The position numbers were made by a program, and so were the translations under genes. This document shows positions 33,652 to 43,181 of a DNA stretch of 64,000 nucleotides, piece by piece. How positions within the stretch are numbered: position 1 is the stretch's first letter; every line of letters starts with the position of its first letter. The stretch is taken from contig NZ_CP163302.1 in NCBI RefSeq assembly GCF_041022165.1, forward strand, positions 1,178,001 to 1,242,000. Reading direction: 5' to 3'. Source of the stretch: Sinomonas sp. P10A9. GTDB lineage: Bacteria; Actinomycetota; Actinomycetes; Actinomycetales; Micrococcaceae. Below the pieces are notes generated by a model. That model made no database searches, was not told the origin of the DNA, and saw only the letters and a program-made list of their open reading frames with translations.

Positions 33652-35571
33652 TCATGAACTCGGTGGGGTGTCCGAAAAGAACCCCATCCCTGGATCAGCA
33701 AAGGTGCCTACAACTAGGGCGCGATCCAGGAAATGGTTGAACTCCTCGCAGCTCGTCTCGGGAAGGAGGGCGCAGCCATGGCAAGCTGCGAGGTTGCAGG
33801 AGTCAGGGCCTTGGCCCTTCTCGCCGGCGTCCATGCAGACAGGGTCGGTGGAGCACCATCGGGCATCGCTGATGGCGGAGGCGAAGACCGAGCGGAGGCT
33901 GTCGGGCCGTGCCATCCGCACTAGACCTCCCATGGTGCCCTCGGAGTCGCCCGCTGCCGTGTAGATCAGGAGCCCGGCCATCTCGCGGCCCGGTGCCGAG
34001 GATACGTAGAGCCGCTCGCGAAGTGACGCTGAGCTGTAGCCGCAGGCAAAGACCAGCTGGTTGATGAGCAGGTGCGCGAGCGTGTGCAGCAGCACGAATC
34101 GGGGGCTGAGTTCCCGGGGTTCGAGCCCTCGCTTGGAGGCGACAGCACCGTAGTGGTCGGTGAGCTTCTGCGCTCTGGCCCGGACTTCTGCCCTTGCCTC
34201 CCAGGCAGCCAGCCGCAGCGGGTCGAGCTCGAGGTAGATCCCTTCCCCTTTCACGACATAGGCGGGCAACCAGTCCTGTGCCGGGGACAGCGGTTCCCTG
34301 CGCAGCAGCGACTTGCCGACGCTCAGTTTGAGGGCCCCATCGCGGACGCGGGTGAAGCCGCGGAGCGCTCGGGTCTCTCGCAGCACGTCGACGGAGCGCA
34401 CGCGATCGATGTGCAGGCGGAGGTCTGGATGCACCTTTGGATCGGTTGCGGTGAGGTGGTCGTCCTTCGGCGTTTCCCGGATGTGTTGGAACTCCGGGTG
34501 CCGCCATTCGTCGTCGCCCGTCAGGACCTCGGAGCCGCTGCCGTCCCCTTGCTCCGGCTGCTCGGCGTCAATGCCGAGAAGGTCCCGGTAGCCCGCCATC
34601 AGCTCTTCGTCGGCGATCGGGCCGAACAGTTCCGGCGGCACGTTCTTGAGCAGGTTGTCGCGGAGCACGGTCAGTTCCAGATCGGCGCCGAAGATGCTGT
34701 GGAGGGTGCGCATGGTCGTGCTGACTGCTGGGTGCCGCATGAGTTCGTGCATCTCCTCACTGACCGCGCCTTCCTTGAGCGGTAGGTAGATCGATGACTC
34801 GACCTTCGGGAAGTACACGTTCCCGGCGGCGCGGAGCGCTCCGCGTACCGGTTCATTGCATGGGCCTTCGAGCTGTGCGAGCCAGGGCCGGGCGCCGGTG
34901 CACAGGTATGGACCCCCCTGCTTCAGGAGCCGATCGCTCAGGGTGGTGTGTTCCTCGCCCTGGACGAAGCGGCCCTGTGTGATGCCACGCAGCGAGCGTT
35001 CTTCACCGCACCCGTCGCAGGTCACGACCTGCCCTTCGAGGCCCCCGCCACCGCGCGACTTCAACCGCAGTGGACCCCTGCAGGCAGGGCTGTTCGAGCG
35101 ATGCACCCACTTGTCGAAGGGAAAGTCGTCGAGGTGCCCTCGCGAGCACACGGCGACGAAGGGAACCTGCGACATGCGCGGCTTGTACTTGTTGGCGGCG
35201 TGCTCCTTGTCCCTGCACGTCACCTGCTGCTGCATGGTCAGCGTGCTCAGTTCCAGCCGTTTGCAGTATATGCAGAAGCACCAGCGAGGGAAGCGCAGTA
35301 CCGGGACCGTGAGCTTGACGTTGCGCCGGTCGCTGCCTTGGCCTTGGGGGCGGTAGTCCGGCGGCAGACGGAACTCGGAGACCCCTAGACGGGCCTCCAG
35401 GCGCCAGTCGTGTGCTTGGTATTCCTCGAGCGCTAGGGCGCCGGCGTCGTCGACGTCGTACCAGTGGTCGAGCCCTGCCGTCACGACCGAGGTTCCGTTG
35501 ACGAGGACGCTCATGGCGCCGACACCGAAAGGGGTGACGAGCTGGGCCCGTCGCATGGCACCTGTACTCAT
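33652..35571 (-). CDS. drmB: DrmB-like DUF1998 protein (DISARM-type)
   Basis: A 639-residue protein from the ATG at 35571, which overlaps the DrmA-like stop (ATGA). The start MRRAQLVTPFGVGAM is characteristic of DrmB. Cys clusters follow (CFCIYCKRLE, VCSRGHLDDFPFDKWVH, CDGCGEE). The DUF1998 core (LLHTLAHLLINQLVFACGYSSASLRERLYV) starts near residue 490, and a Cys-rich end (CSTDPVCMD, SCNLAACHGC) probably binds zinc. In DISARM, DrmB partners DrmA to load onto unmethylated phage DNA. Partner genes here are in an unusual set. Confidence 0.88.
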   Translation of the reverse strand: MSTGAMRRAQLVTPFGVGAMSVLVNGTSVVTAGLDHWYDVDDAGALALEEYQAHDWRLEARLGVSEFRLPPDYRPQGQGSDRRNVKLTVPVLRFPRWCFCIYCKRLELSTLTMQQQVTCRDKEHAANKYKPRMSQVPFVAVCSRGHLDDFPFDKWVHRSNSPACRGPLRLKSRGGGGLEGQVVTCDGCGEERSLRGITQGRFVQGEEHTTLSDRLLKQGGPYLCTGARPWLAQLEGPCNEPVRGALRAAGNVYFPKVESSIYLPLKEGAVSEEMHELMRHPAVSTTMRTLHSIFGADLELTVLRDNLLKNVPPELFGPIADEELMAGYRDLLGIDAEQPEQGDGSGSEVLTGDDEWRHPEFQHIRETPKDDHLTATDPKVHPDLRLHIDRVRSVDVLRETRALRGFTRVRDGALKLSVGKSLLRREPLSPAQDWLPAYVVKGEGIYLELDPLRLAAWEARAEVRARAQKLTDHYGAVASKRGLEPRELSPRFVLLHTLAHLLINQLVFACGYSSASLRERLYVSSAPGREMAGLLIYTAAGDSEGTMGGLVRMARPDSLRSVFASAISDARWCSTDPVCMDAGEKGQGPDSCNLAACHGCALLPETSCEEFNHFLDRALVVGTFADPGMGFFSDTPPSS

Positions 35572-38500
35572 AGACTGTCCTCCTCGACTTCGGCGTCCTC
35601 TCGGGCGTAGGCCAGGGAGACCGCGAGACGGCACTCGGCATCTACATTGCGCATGCTAGTCGGCACGTCCCAGATCATGGCCTTGCTGTCCAGGTCCGGA
35701 AGCGAGCCGGCGAACCGCATCAGGCCCTGCTTGGGATCCCCCCACGGCGGCGGATTCGCCTCCCACGCGGTGCGCTCCCACTCGGACCATTGCCTGGACC
35801 GGCTTCCGGCCATGCGTTCCAAGACCGGAAGCTCGCCCGGGTCGACTATCAGAGCACGCTCGCGAAGCAGGTCGATCGCGTGCTCGTACTCCTGCTGGGG
35901 GAACGGGTGGGGCAGGGTGTCCGGCGCCACCTGGCGCACGTAGGCGACGGCGGCCGCGTGGAGCGCCCGACGCAGAACCGGTGTGGCGAACGGTGTCACC
36001 GAGGTCGGCTCGACCTGTGCGTAGAGCTGCTGGTGGTAGGTTCGGAACCGCTCATAGTGACTGCGATCCCGGGGCTTGGCGGCGCCATAGATAGTGATCA
36101 CCAGGCCGGGGCTCACGTCTGCCCTACGTCCGATGCGCCCGCTGACCTGGATATACTGCGCGGTCGTCTTCGGCTGGCCGACGATGGTCATCAGCCCGAG
36201 CCGATCGATATCGACCCCGACTTCGATGATGTTAGAGGCCAGGCAGATGTCCACGCAGCTGTTCTGGCCATAGCCGACCTGCAGCTGCTCGATGGCCTTG
36301 GGGATCTCGTCCGATCGCCGACGCGATGTCAACTCCATGGTGTTCCGCGGCCACCGCGGTTCGATGCCGTCGCGGCGGACCAAACCGGTCAGGTAGTCGG
36401 GGATGTCGGATTCGAGAAGTGAGACGGTGTTTCCGAGCTCACGGAGGCTGTTGAGGAAGTTCAGGTTTGTCCAGTAGCCGTCCCGGTCGGATTCAGGGAT
36501 CCGGGCCGCGCCCTGGAGCGTCGCCGCTGCCACGCGGACCTGGACCGTCTGGGTCGACCCGAGGGATGCGCTCATGATGCCCAAGTAGCGGCGGCCCGGT
36601 TCGGGCGAGCCGTCTGGCATGGTGGCCGGTTCGGCGAAGAAGGAATGCCCCTCTTCGAGGCCGTGGGGCGGGAAGAGCGCCACCTTGTCCCGTCCGAAGA
36701 GCCCCCTGATCTGGTCCTCGTACCGGCGGACCGTGGCGGTCGAGGCGATGATCTTCGGCGGCACCGGCTGTGCGCCGCGGCGGTCTGTGCAGAGCTCGTC
36801 GATGATCGGCTCATAGAGGCCGACCATCGATCCCAGGGGCCCGGAGATCAGATGCAGCTCGTCTTGGATGATGAGGCCTGGCGGGGACACGTCGCGGCTA
36901 CCGTTGCTCAGGCCGAAGAGACGGTGCGCCATCGGCCGCCATGCCATCATGGCGAACTTGTCGACCGTCCCGATCACGATGGAGGGCCGTACGTCGTAGA
37001 TGTCCTCGTCGACCACGTGGACGGGTAGACCGGTACGCCTCGAGTAGCGGCATTGCGTATCGACGCACCGGAGAACGACCTTCGGTCCGACCTGTTCGTA
37101 TCCGATGACGTGCTGGCCGCTCTTGGCCTTGGGCCTGGTGCCCATCTGGGCACCGCACCAGGGACAGCGCAGCAGCAGGAAGAGGTTCTGCTCGTAGGAG
37201 TCGCGGCGGAGTTTGCCGAGGGTCTCGACGGCCTTCTTCCAGCTGTTCGGCGTCGAGGTTCCGCCGAGCCAGATGCCGATACCGAAGGGCGACTTGCCGA
37301 GCGCGTCCTCGTTGCGGTCACGGATGTCCTCGAGTACGCAGACCAGCGAGGCCGCCCGCAGGAACTGCTGGGCCGTGAGCAGCCGCAGTGTGTAGCGCAT
37401 CAGGGTGTCCGTGCCCGCGTCGTCGGGGTCTCTTAGACGCCTGGCGAGGAGGCTGATGGCCGAGGCGCCGAGGTAGGCCTCGGTCTTGCCTCCGCCGGTT
37501 GGGAAGTAGATCAGGTCGACAAGCGACCGCGTGGGGTGGGCAGTATCCACGAGTTCGGGCAGGCTGGCAAGGATGAAGGCGATCTGGAACGGGCGCCAGG
37601 TGCCCTTACCCTCGGGTATGGTCGGCTCCGGGTGGGGCCCCACCGGTCGCAGGACATCGTCCTTCCCTGGCTTGACCTCGCGGAGGGGGAAATTGGATCG
37701 GATCTGCTGGTACAGCATGGCCTCATTGGCCCAGCGGAATGCACGGCTGGCTATACCTGTGGACTGGATGAGCTGCCAGCCGGCCTGCATCCGCTTCAGC
37801 GCTTCGCGGGCTCGGTCCATGTGCAGGGCGGCCGCCTTTTGGAACCCCGGCAGCAAGTCCGGGATGAGCCCTTCCTGCTTCGTGATCCACTCTCCGTAGA
37901 GCCGGAGGATTATCTCCACCTGGTCTCGGCCTTCTTGGGTTCCGTCTGCCAGGGCGGCCATGCTGGCTGTGGCCGTACGGCGGTTCCTGTGGGCGTCGAG
38001 GCTGTAGTTCCCGTCGTCGTCGGTCAGGTAAACGTTGGGCGTGATGCTGAGAACCTCATGGGCTGGCATCGCCACGGCCTGCACCCAGGCAGCGTTCGGC
38101 GAGCTCTGCTCTAGGCTGGCGCACCATTCTGCCGCGCAGCCATGGCCGATCGCGTAGGTGCGCTTGTTCCGGTAGAGCAATGCGATTGACTGCTCCTCTT
38201 CGCCGTGATCCGGCTCTTCCGCCTTCGGATACGGCTCAATCGTGAGTGTTCCTCCTGCGGTGACCGTTAAGCCCATCTGGAAGAGGGCACTGGTCGGCCC
38301 TGTGCCCACGACTTGGTTCGCGACTGCGACTGTCACGAGGCGTAGATCCGGGTCGAGGGACCCCGGAACCGGTCGGCTGAACACTTGGGTCGTCGGCGCG
38401 ATCATGGGATGGTCGGCAAGCGGCTTCGTCGGGACGATCTTGAGCCGATTGGTCTCGTTCACCAGGACGGAACCGGGCACGCTGCCAACGAGTTCGAATG

Positions 38501-39056
38501 GTTTTCGGAGCCACCAGTCGACCTGCTTCAGACCGGGGATGTGGGCGGTGATCCTCTCATAGTGCGCCCCTGTCACAGACACGCTCAGTGATCCCCCGGT
38601 GGGCACCCGGCATTGGAACGAGATGGCCATGGCCGATGGCTTGAAAGTGTTCGCATCGGTCAGATCGAAGTCGTCGGAGTCGGCTTCGTCGAAGTGCAGG
38701 ACGGTGTTGACCTCGATCGGGGCGCCCGAGGGGTTGTCCTCGCTCTGAGCGATGCCTGGCACGCCTGTGAGGTCCACGTCCTCGCGGCCTTCAGTCTCGA
38801 TCGCTGTGCCACCGACAGCTGCACCGCTGTAAAGCACACCGATGCCGTATCGGCGAAGCGGATCAGTGGTGCTGAGGATCTCCTCGAGTGAAGTGGCATC
38901 GTGGAACTGCCCCCGGCTGGCCTCGACGGAGTCGAAATGGACCGAGCCACTGGAACAGTCGATCGGCTTGCCCGGCGGTTCTTGACCCCGAAGCGGCCCG
39001 AAGAGCTCCCTCCTGAGTTCTGCCTCGACGATGCTGCGGGCTTCCAACCCGGTCAT
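35568..39056 (-). CDS. drmA: DrmA-like SF2 helicase (DISARM-type)
   Basis: 1162 residues from the ATG at 39056, which overlaps the NERD-helicase stop by four bases. Walker A is PTGGGKTEAYL near residue 517; Walker B is the unusual QDELH near 733 (GLIIQDELHLISGPLGSMVG), a DrmA trait. Helicase motif VI is VSGRIGRRAD near 970, and SNIIEVGVDIDRLG precedes it. A large N-terminal domain occupies the first 500 residues, and a Cys set (LRCPWCGAQ, CVDTQCRYSRR) lies between the motifs. DrmA translocates on DNA and, with DrmB, blocks phage DNA. Confidence 0.88.
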   Translation of the reverse strand: MTGLEARSIVEAELRRELFGPLRGQEPPGKPIDCSSGSVHFDSVEASRGQFHDATSLEEILSTTDPLRRYGIGVLYSGAAVGGTAIETEGREDVDLTGVPGIAQSEDNPSGAPIEVNTVLHFDEADSDDFDLTDANTFKPSAMAISFQCRVPTGGSLSVSVTGAHYERITAHIPGLKQVDWWLRKPFELVGSVPGSVLVNETNRLKIVPTKPLADHPMIAPTTQVFSRPVPGSLDPDLRLVTVAVANQVVGTGPTSALFQMGLTVTAGGTLTIEPYPKAEEPDHGEEEQSIALLYRNKRTYAIGHGCAAEWCASLEQSSPNAAWVQAVAMPAHEVLSITPNVYLTDDDGNYSLDAHRNRRTATASMAALADGTQEGRDQVEIILRLYGEWITKQEGLIPDLLPGFQKAAALHMDRAREALKRMQAGWQLIQSTGIASRAFRWANEAMLYQQIRSNFPLREVKPGKDDVLRPVGPHPEPTIPEGKGTWRPFQIAFILASLPELVDTAHPTRSLVDLIYFPTGGGKTEAYLGASAISLLARRLRDPDDAGTDTLMRYTLRLLTAQQFLRAASLVCVLEDIRDRNEDALGKSPFGIGIWLGGTSTPNSWKKAVETLGKLRRDSYEQNLFLLLRCPWCGAQMGTRPKAKSGQHVIGYEQVGPKVVLRCVDTQCRYSRRTGLPVHVVDEDIYDVRPSIVIGTVDKFAMMAWRPMAHRLFGLSNGSRDVSPPGLIIQDELHLISGPLGSMVGLYEPIIDELCTDRRGAQPVPPKIIASTATVRRYEDQIRGLFGRDKVALFPPHGLEEGHSFFAEPATMPDGSPEPGRRYLGIMSASLGSTQTVQVRVAAATLQGAARIPESDRDGYWTNLNFLNSLRELGNTVSLLESDIPDYLTGLVRRDGIEPRWPRNTMELTSRRRSDEIPKAIEQLQVGYGQNSCVDICLASNIIEVGVDIDRLGLMTIVGQPKTTAQYIQVSGRIGRRADVSPGLVITIYGAAKPRDRSHYERFRTYHQQLYAQVEPTSVTPFATPVLRRALHAAAVAYVRQVAPDTLPHPFPQQEYEHAIDLLRERALIVDPGELPVLERMAGSRSRQWSEWERTAWEANPPPWGDPKQGLMRFAGSLPDLDSKAMIWDVPTSMRNVDAECRLAVSLAYAREDAEVEEDSL

Positions 39057-40765
39057 GGATGACCTCCAAATGCTGCCCGGAGGGTCCCGGACTCGATCAG
39101 TGCGAATAGGCGGTCGGTCGCTCTGGTGAGGCCGACGTAGAGCAGGGATTCGTAGTTGGGAACGTCGCGGTCCATGTCGGTGATGATCACCGCGGGCGCA
39201 TCCAAGCCCTTGAATGCCTGAATGGTGCTGTAGGCGAGCTGGCCTCTGCGCGGCGGGCCCCCGTCGGCAGGTCGGAGCACTTGCCGCAGCCACGGGTCCG
39301 GGGTGGTCTCGGCGGTTGAGCTGCTCCCGAGCGGGCTCAGCACGACGATCTCGTCCAGTTCGAATCCCTCGTCCCTGAGGCTGCGTACCGCCTTGACCAG
39401 CTGGGCCGACTGGTCCCGGCGCGATGCGTATGGCAGGACGCTGGGGTCGACACCGTCGTCGGGGCGTCTGAACTGGCCCTTCTGATAGCCAGGCTCGAGC
39501 TTGCTGAGCAGATTCACCTGGAAGCCAATGCGCGGCAGGTTTCGGCAGTTGAGGAACAGCCTGTAGGAGGTCATCGAGGGAACGCGTGCGCGGAGCCTTT
39601 CTCTCCCTTGTTCGTTCCCATAGATGGCCTGGCGTTCAAAGTCCCCGAATAGCAGGACGCGGCCCTCCTTGAGGCCGCCGGAGACCATCAGGTCGAGGAC
39701 GTCGAGGTAGGGCTCGGTGGCAAGGTCCTGGATCTCGTCGACAGCGAGGAAATCGTTCGTGAGCCCGTCGCCTCCCTCGACCAGTGCCTCCATCGCTCGT
39801 TCGGGCAGTTCCCGTTCCCAGAACGACTGGTCGGCTCCATCGGGTGCCTTGGAGAGTCCGGCGAGATGGAGGAGCTCTTGGTGGAAGGTTCCTACCCTTA
39901 GATGCTCAACATCGGACATGTCTGCGGAGAGACGCTTCCCCAGGAACCTGTTGAAGCAGAGCAGGCGCCCGCGCCTGCCCATGGCCACTTCGCGGCGGGC
40001 GGCCTCCATGGCAAGGAAGGTCTTGCCGCATCCCGCTGGTCCGGAGAAGAGCACCGCCCTGTTCTCGGCCACGGCGTCCAGTGCCTGGTACTGCTCCTCG
40101 ACGAATGCGACGAGCTCGGAGCTCCTCGCCCGGCGCCGGTCGCCAGGGACGGTCGCCAACTCGAATCGGGGACGAAGGGTGGATCCGATCCGTTCTGCTT
40201 CTGTCCTGTCAGGGCCGAGGCCTCCGTAGGAGAAGTACTTGATCTTCTCGTTGAGGTGCTTGGTTCCCGCCTCGAGGGTCCGCGTGACTGCTGCAGGGGC
40301 TGCCCTGAGGTCCTCGGAGTCGAGAACTTGCCAGGCATGCCATTCCGGGTCTTCGGGCAGCATCGTGCGAGCGCGGATGCTGGTGAACCACACGGCGTAC
40401 AGCAGGGGGACCGAGCGCAGGTCGACGTGCTTCCTCTCGAGGAAGTTCCGCAGACTGTGCATGCATTCCCTGACCTGCTGGAAGGGGCCACGCGTCGTCG
40501 GTGCGTCGTTGCCGAGCTTCCACCGGCCGTCGGCACGACGATGGATACTCTGGTGTGACTTGACCTCTATAACGAGCACGCCGTGCTCGGGTACGATGAC
40601 CACGAAGTCGGCCTCGCCTTCCACCTGCCGCACGTGGTCTGCGATGCCCAGCGAGTGCAGCACGATCCAGTCGGCTGTCTCGCTGCTGGAACTCAGCGCG
40701 GCGTAGAGGGCCCTCTCGCCCGGCGGTGCGTCGTTAGGGCAGTAGGCGGGCATCATTCGAGCCAT
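39053..40765 (-). CDS. NERD-domain UvrD-like (SF1) helicase
   Basis: A 570-residue protein. Residues about 10 to 130 form a NERD nuclease-related domain (EADFVVIVPEHGVLVIEVKSHQ, with the PD-(D/E)XK-like D..E-x-K). Walker A GPAGCGKT is near residue 240, the helicase box AVDEIQDL near 340, LFGDFERQAIYG follows, and the C-terminal IQAFKGLDAPAVII and YVGLTRATDRL complete an SF1 helicase. It overlaps the upstream unknown gene by 13 bases and the drmA-like gene by four. Standard DISARM sets lack this protein, so it may supply a nuclease or unwinding step. Confidence 0.85.
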   Translation of the reverse strand: MARMMPAYCPNDAPPGERALYAALSSSSETADWIVLHSLGIADHVRQVEGEADFVVIVPEHGVLVIEVKSHQSIHRRADGRWKLGNDAPTTRGPFQQVRECMHSLRNFLERKHVDLRSVPLLYAVWFTSIRARTMLPEDPEWHAWQVLDSEDLRAAPAAVTRTLEAGTKHLNEKIKYFSYGGLGPDRTEAERIGSTLRPRFELATVPGDRRRARSSELVAFVEEQYQALDAVAENRAVLFSGPAGCGKTFLAMEAARREVAMGRRGRLLCFNRFLGKRLSADMSDVEHLRVGTFHQELLHLAGLSKAPDGADQSFWERELPERAMEALVEGGDGLTNDFLAVDEIQDLATEPYLDVLDLMVSGGLKEGRVLLFGDFERQAIYGNEQGRERLRARVPSMTSYRLFLNCRNLPRIGFQVNLLSKLEPGYQKGQFRRPDDGVDPSVLPYASRRDQSAQLVKAVRSLRDEGFELDEIVVLSPLGSSSTAETTPDPWLRQVLRPADGGPPRRGQLAYSTIQAFKGLDAPAVIITDMDRDVPNYESLLYVGLTRATDRLFALIESGTLRAAFGGHP

Positions 40766-42264
40766 TGCCCGCTCCGATCTTCAAAGGGGACCCTTGCCTC
40801 GTGACGGGGGACGATCTCAGTGTGCGGAGAAACGGCGATGACCCGAGCCGCCAGGATGCTACGGAAGCCGACCGTCTTCATGTCGAGGCTGAGATGTCCT
40901 TCGTGCTCGAGCGCAGTGAGGTCGGCTGCGGAGACTGTCGTCTCGAGTTGCTCTCGGATCTGGGCGCTCGCCCTGTGGATCTCGCGCCGGAGCGAAGTCG
41001 CGTTACCGAAGGTCGGCTGGACGGGCAGGTCGAGCCACTGCAGCAGCCTCTCGAAGTCCTGGTCGCTCTGTGGGCGGACGAGGTTCGGCTCCCTCCATGC
41101 GCGGGCCCTGTCGGCCGTCTTCACCCCTGCATTCCGGAGCCCGCGTTCCACCGCCCAGTGCCCCCGCTGGCTCAGGCGGGTCTGCAGGCGCTGCTTCCAC
41201 GCTCGCTGGGTCGTGTCGATCTCAGAAGCACGATCGCCCAGGCGGGCCAGCGCGGCTTGGTGCAGCGCCCGGTGTTCTGTCTCGCCTTCACGGAGGAGCA
41301 GATAGGTCCCGGGGCGGACTGCTGCCACGTCTACATAGACCACTCGTTCACCGCGGGGCAGCCGTGGGTCCAGGGCCCGTATACGCTCGCCGTCGTCGAG
41401 CCACAGTGCACGGTGCCCGCTTAGGAGGAGCTTGCGGGCCTCCACTTCGTCGCTCGAGGGCTCCCTGGAAGCGGACTGGTGGGTGCCCCAGACAGGCTGC
41501 GGTAGGAACTCCTCGAGCTCCTCGTCCTCGGCGGGGGACTCCGGTTCCGTCACGTCCCCCTCGGTGAAGACGCGAGACCTTATGCGAATTGCTCCCTCGG
41601 CGTACGGGGCGAGGACGGACTGTGGAACTTGCCTGTAAGTGAACCATGCAGGAATCAGGAAACTCACGGCGTCCGTCACCGGTGCAGTGACAAGCGAAGA
41701 ACTGAAGAAGCACGGGGGACCCACGGCGTACGATTGTCCGACGTCGGGCGGTGTGCGCTTGAGCCCGCTGAGGGTCAGCACACTGACTCCCTGGGGTCGG
41801 AGCCATTCGTCCATCGCGGCACCGGCCGAAGCGCTGCCGGCGACCACGACACAGTCGCTGGCTCCGACTTCCTGGATTGAGCGCAGCAGGACAGGACCGA
41901 GCACGGGGTCCTGTTCGCAGACTCTTTCAGCGGCCGCGGACAGCTCATCGAGCAGCGCATTGTTCGCCACAGCGCCGCGCAGACGGCGTGTCTGACGGAT
42001 GACCTCTTCAGCTCCCTCTCGGAGGGCGGGATTGAACTCGATTGGCTGAGGATGGCTCATGAGCCGCCATCGGAGTGCTCTGGCTGAGCCCAGCAGGTCC
42101 TCCCATAGCCCTGGGCCATCTTCCTGCACGGTCCGCATGAGCAGGCGGACCGCCGCGTTCAGCTGCGAACCGACGGGGTCCCCGACCGCTAGGATCTCCA
42201 CCCCGTAGCGCAGGAGGGACGAAGAGGCAGCATACCGCCGGGCGAGGGCGTCAACGCGGCTCAT
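40753..42264 (-). CDS. Unknown protein of the DISARM-like operon (503 aa)
   Basis: I do not recognise this protein. It begins MSRVDALARRYAASSSLLRYG, has helical stretches to residue 150, then a Rossmann-like strand-helix-strand (DCVVVAGSASAGAAMDEWL, then VSVLTL). After an acidic linker (EGDVTEPESPAEDEELEEFL, near 245-270) comes a mostly helical C-terminal half rich in Arg and Gln. No P-loop or nuclease motif is visible. It might be a degenerate helicase-like fold. Its position upstream of drmA recalls DrmE in class 2 DISARM, but no homology is claimed. Four-base and 13-base overlaps tie it to both neighbours. Confidence 0.65.
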   Translation of the reverse strand: MSRVDALARRYAASSSLLRYGVEILAVGDPVGSQLNAAVRLLMRTVQEDGPGLWEDLLGSARALRWRLMSHPQPIEFNPALREGAEEVIRQTRRLRGAVANNALLDELSAAAERVCEQDPVLGPVLLRSIQEVGASDCVVVAGSASAGAAMDEWLRPQGVSVLTLSGLKRTPPDVGQSYAVGPPCFFSSSLVTAPVTDAVSFLIPAWFTYRQVPQSVLAPYAEGAIRIRSRVFTEGDVTEPESPAEDEELEEFLPQPVWGTHQSASREPSSDEVEARKLLLSGHRALWLDDGERIRALDPRLPRGERVVYVDVAAVRPGTYLLLREGETEHRALHQAALARLGDRASEIDTTQRAWKQRLQTRLSQRGHWAVERGLRNAGVKTADRARAWREPNLVRPQSDQDFERLLQWLDLPVQPTFGNATSLRREIHRASAQIREQLETTVSAADLTALEHEGHLSLDMKTVGFRSILAARVIAVSPHTEIVPRHEARVPFEDRSGQWLE

Positions 42265-43181
42265 AGCGGCACCGTGAATGCCAGGGCCTCGATGCCCAAC
42301 GGGGCAGGCCAGACGAGGTCTTGTAGGAGTGAGACGGGTTCCCCGCGACTATTCCGCAGCTGCACGAGGATCTCGGAGGCTGTCTCGTCTGCCACGGAGC
42401 GGTCGAGGACGCAGATCACGAGCGGGGTTTCGATGCTTTGGAGGTATTTGACCGCGGCGGATCCGTCGAGGATGACGGCGCGCACTTCTTGGGGGAGTGG
42501 GATCTGCTCGGCCAGATGGGCTGATGTGTAGGTTCGCGTGAAACAAGTCCCAAGCTTTGCGGTGTCGGGCAGGAGGAGGTCATGGATCGGCGTCGGGGAC
42601 ATGCCGTCACCATCGCGGCCCAGACGGGCGTCGAAGTCCTCTTGCAGCCACGTGATGGTGCCGACGATCGCGAGATCCGCTGCCGGGGCCGCAAGGCGCG
42701 CATCCCAGTCTTCGTCGAGGTGGGCCCATTGGCCCACACTTCCCGGCTCGGGCCGAGGAGTCCTCCCCCACACCTCCAGCTCGGGCACTACGGCAAGCGC
42801 GCTGAAGCGATCGACAGGCCAGATCGATCCGGCGACTTGAACGCGGGGAGGACTTGTCGACTCGTCCAGAGACCAGAAAGGGCCAGTGATGATCTGACGT
42901 CCGTTCACGGCGCGAACGGGCGTGCCAGGCACAATCGAGCGAAGTGTTTCCACGGGGTCGGGGAGCATCGGTGCCTTGGATGCCATGACCCATCCGCAGC
43001 CGATCAAGGCAGCCGCAAAGTCTCGCCCCGGAACGGAAACACCGACGACCAGCTGACGTTCGGGGAGGTCGGCGATGAAGTGTGCAGCCCTGGACCCCAG
43101 TAATAGCAGCCGACCGATCCAATCAGCAGCCCTGCCGTGTCCATGGGAGCCATCAGCGAGCGTCAACCTCGGCACAGCCAT
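42261..43181 (-). CDS. Unknown protein, first gene of the DISARM-like operon (306 aa)
   Basis: I do not recognise this protein. The ATG at 43181 follows GGTGGGGG by 5 bases; an in-frame ATG at 43205 is also possible. It shows mixed alpha-beta stretches (LVVGVSVPGRDFAAALIG, AVILDGSAAVKYLQSIETPLVICVLDRSVADETASEILVQL). The last resembles a Rossmann or restriction-like edge without catalytic residues I can name. Its stop overlaps the 503-residue gene's ATG by four bases. It leads an operon of five coupled genes, so it is probably a subunit or regulator of the same complex. Confidence 0.62.
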   Translation of the reverse strand: MAVPRLTLADGSHGHGRAADWIGRLLLLGSRAAHFIADLPERQLVVGVSVPGRDFAAALIGCGWVMASKAPMLPDPVETLRSIVPGTPVRAVNGRQIITGPFWSLDESTSPPRVQVAGSIWPVDRFSALAVVPELEVWGRTPRPEPGSVGQWAHLDEDWDARLAAPAADLAIVGTITWLQEDFDARLGRDGDGMSPTPIHDLLLPDTAKLGTCFTRTYTSAHLAEQIPLPQEVRAVILDGSAAVKYLQSIETPLVICVLDRSVADETASEILVQLRNSRGEPVSLLQDLVWPAPLGIEALAFTVPL

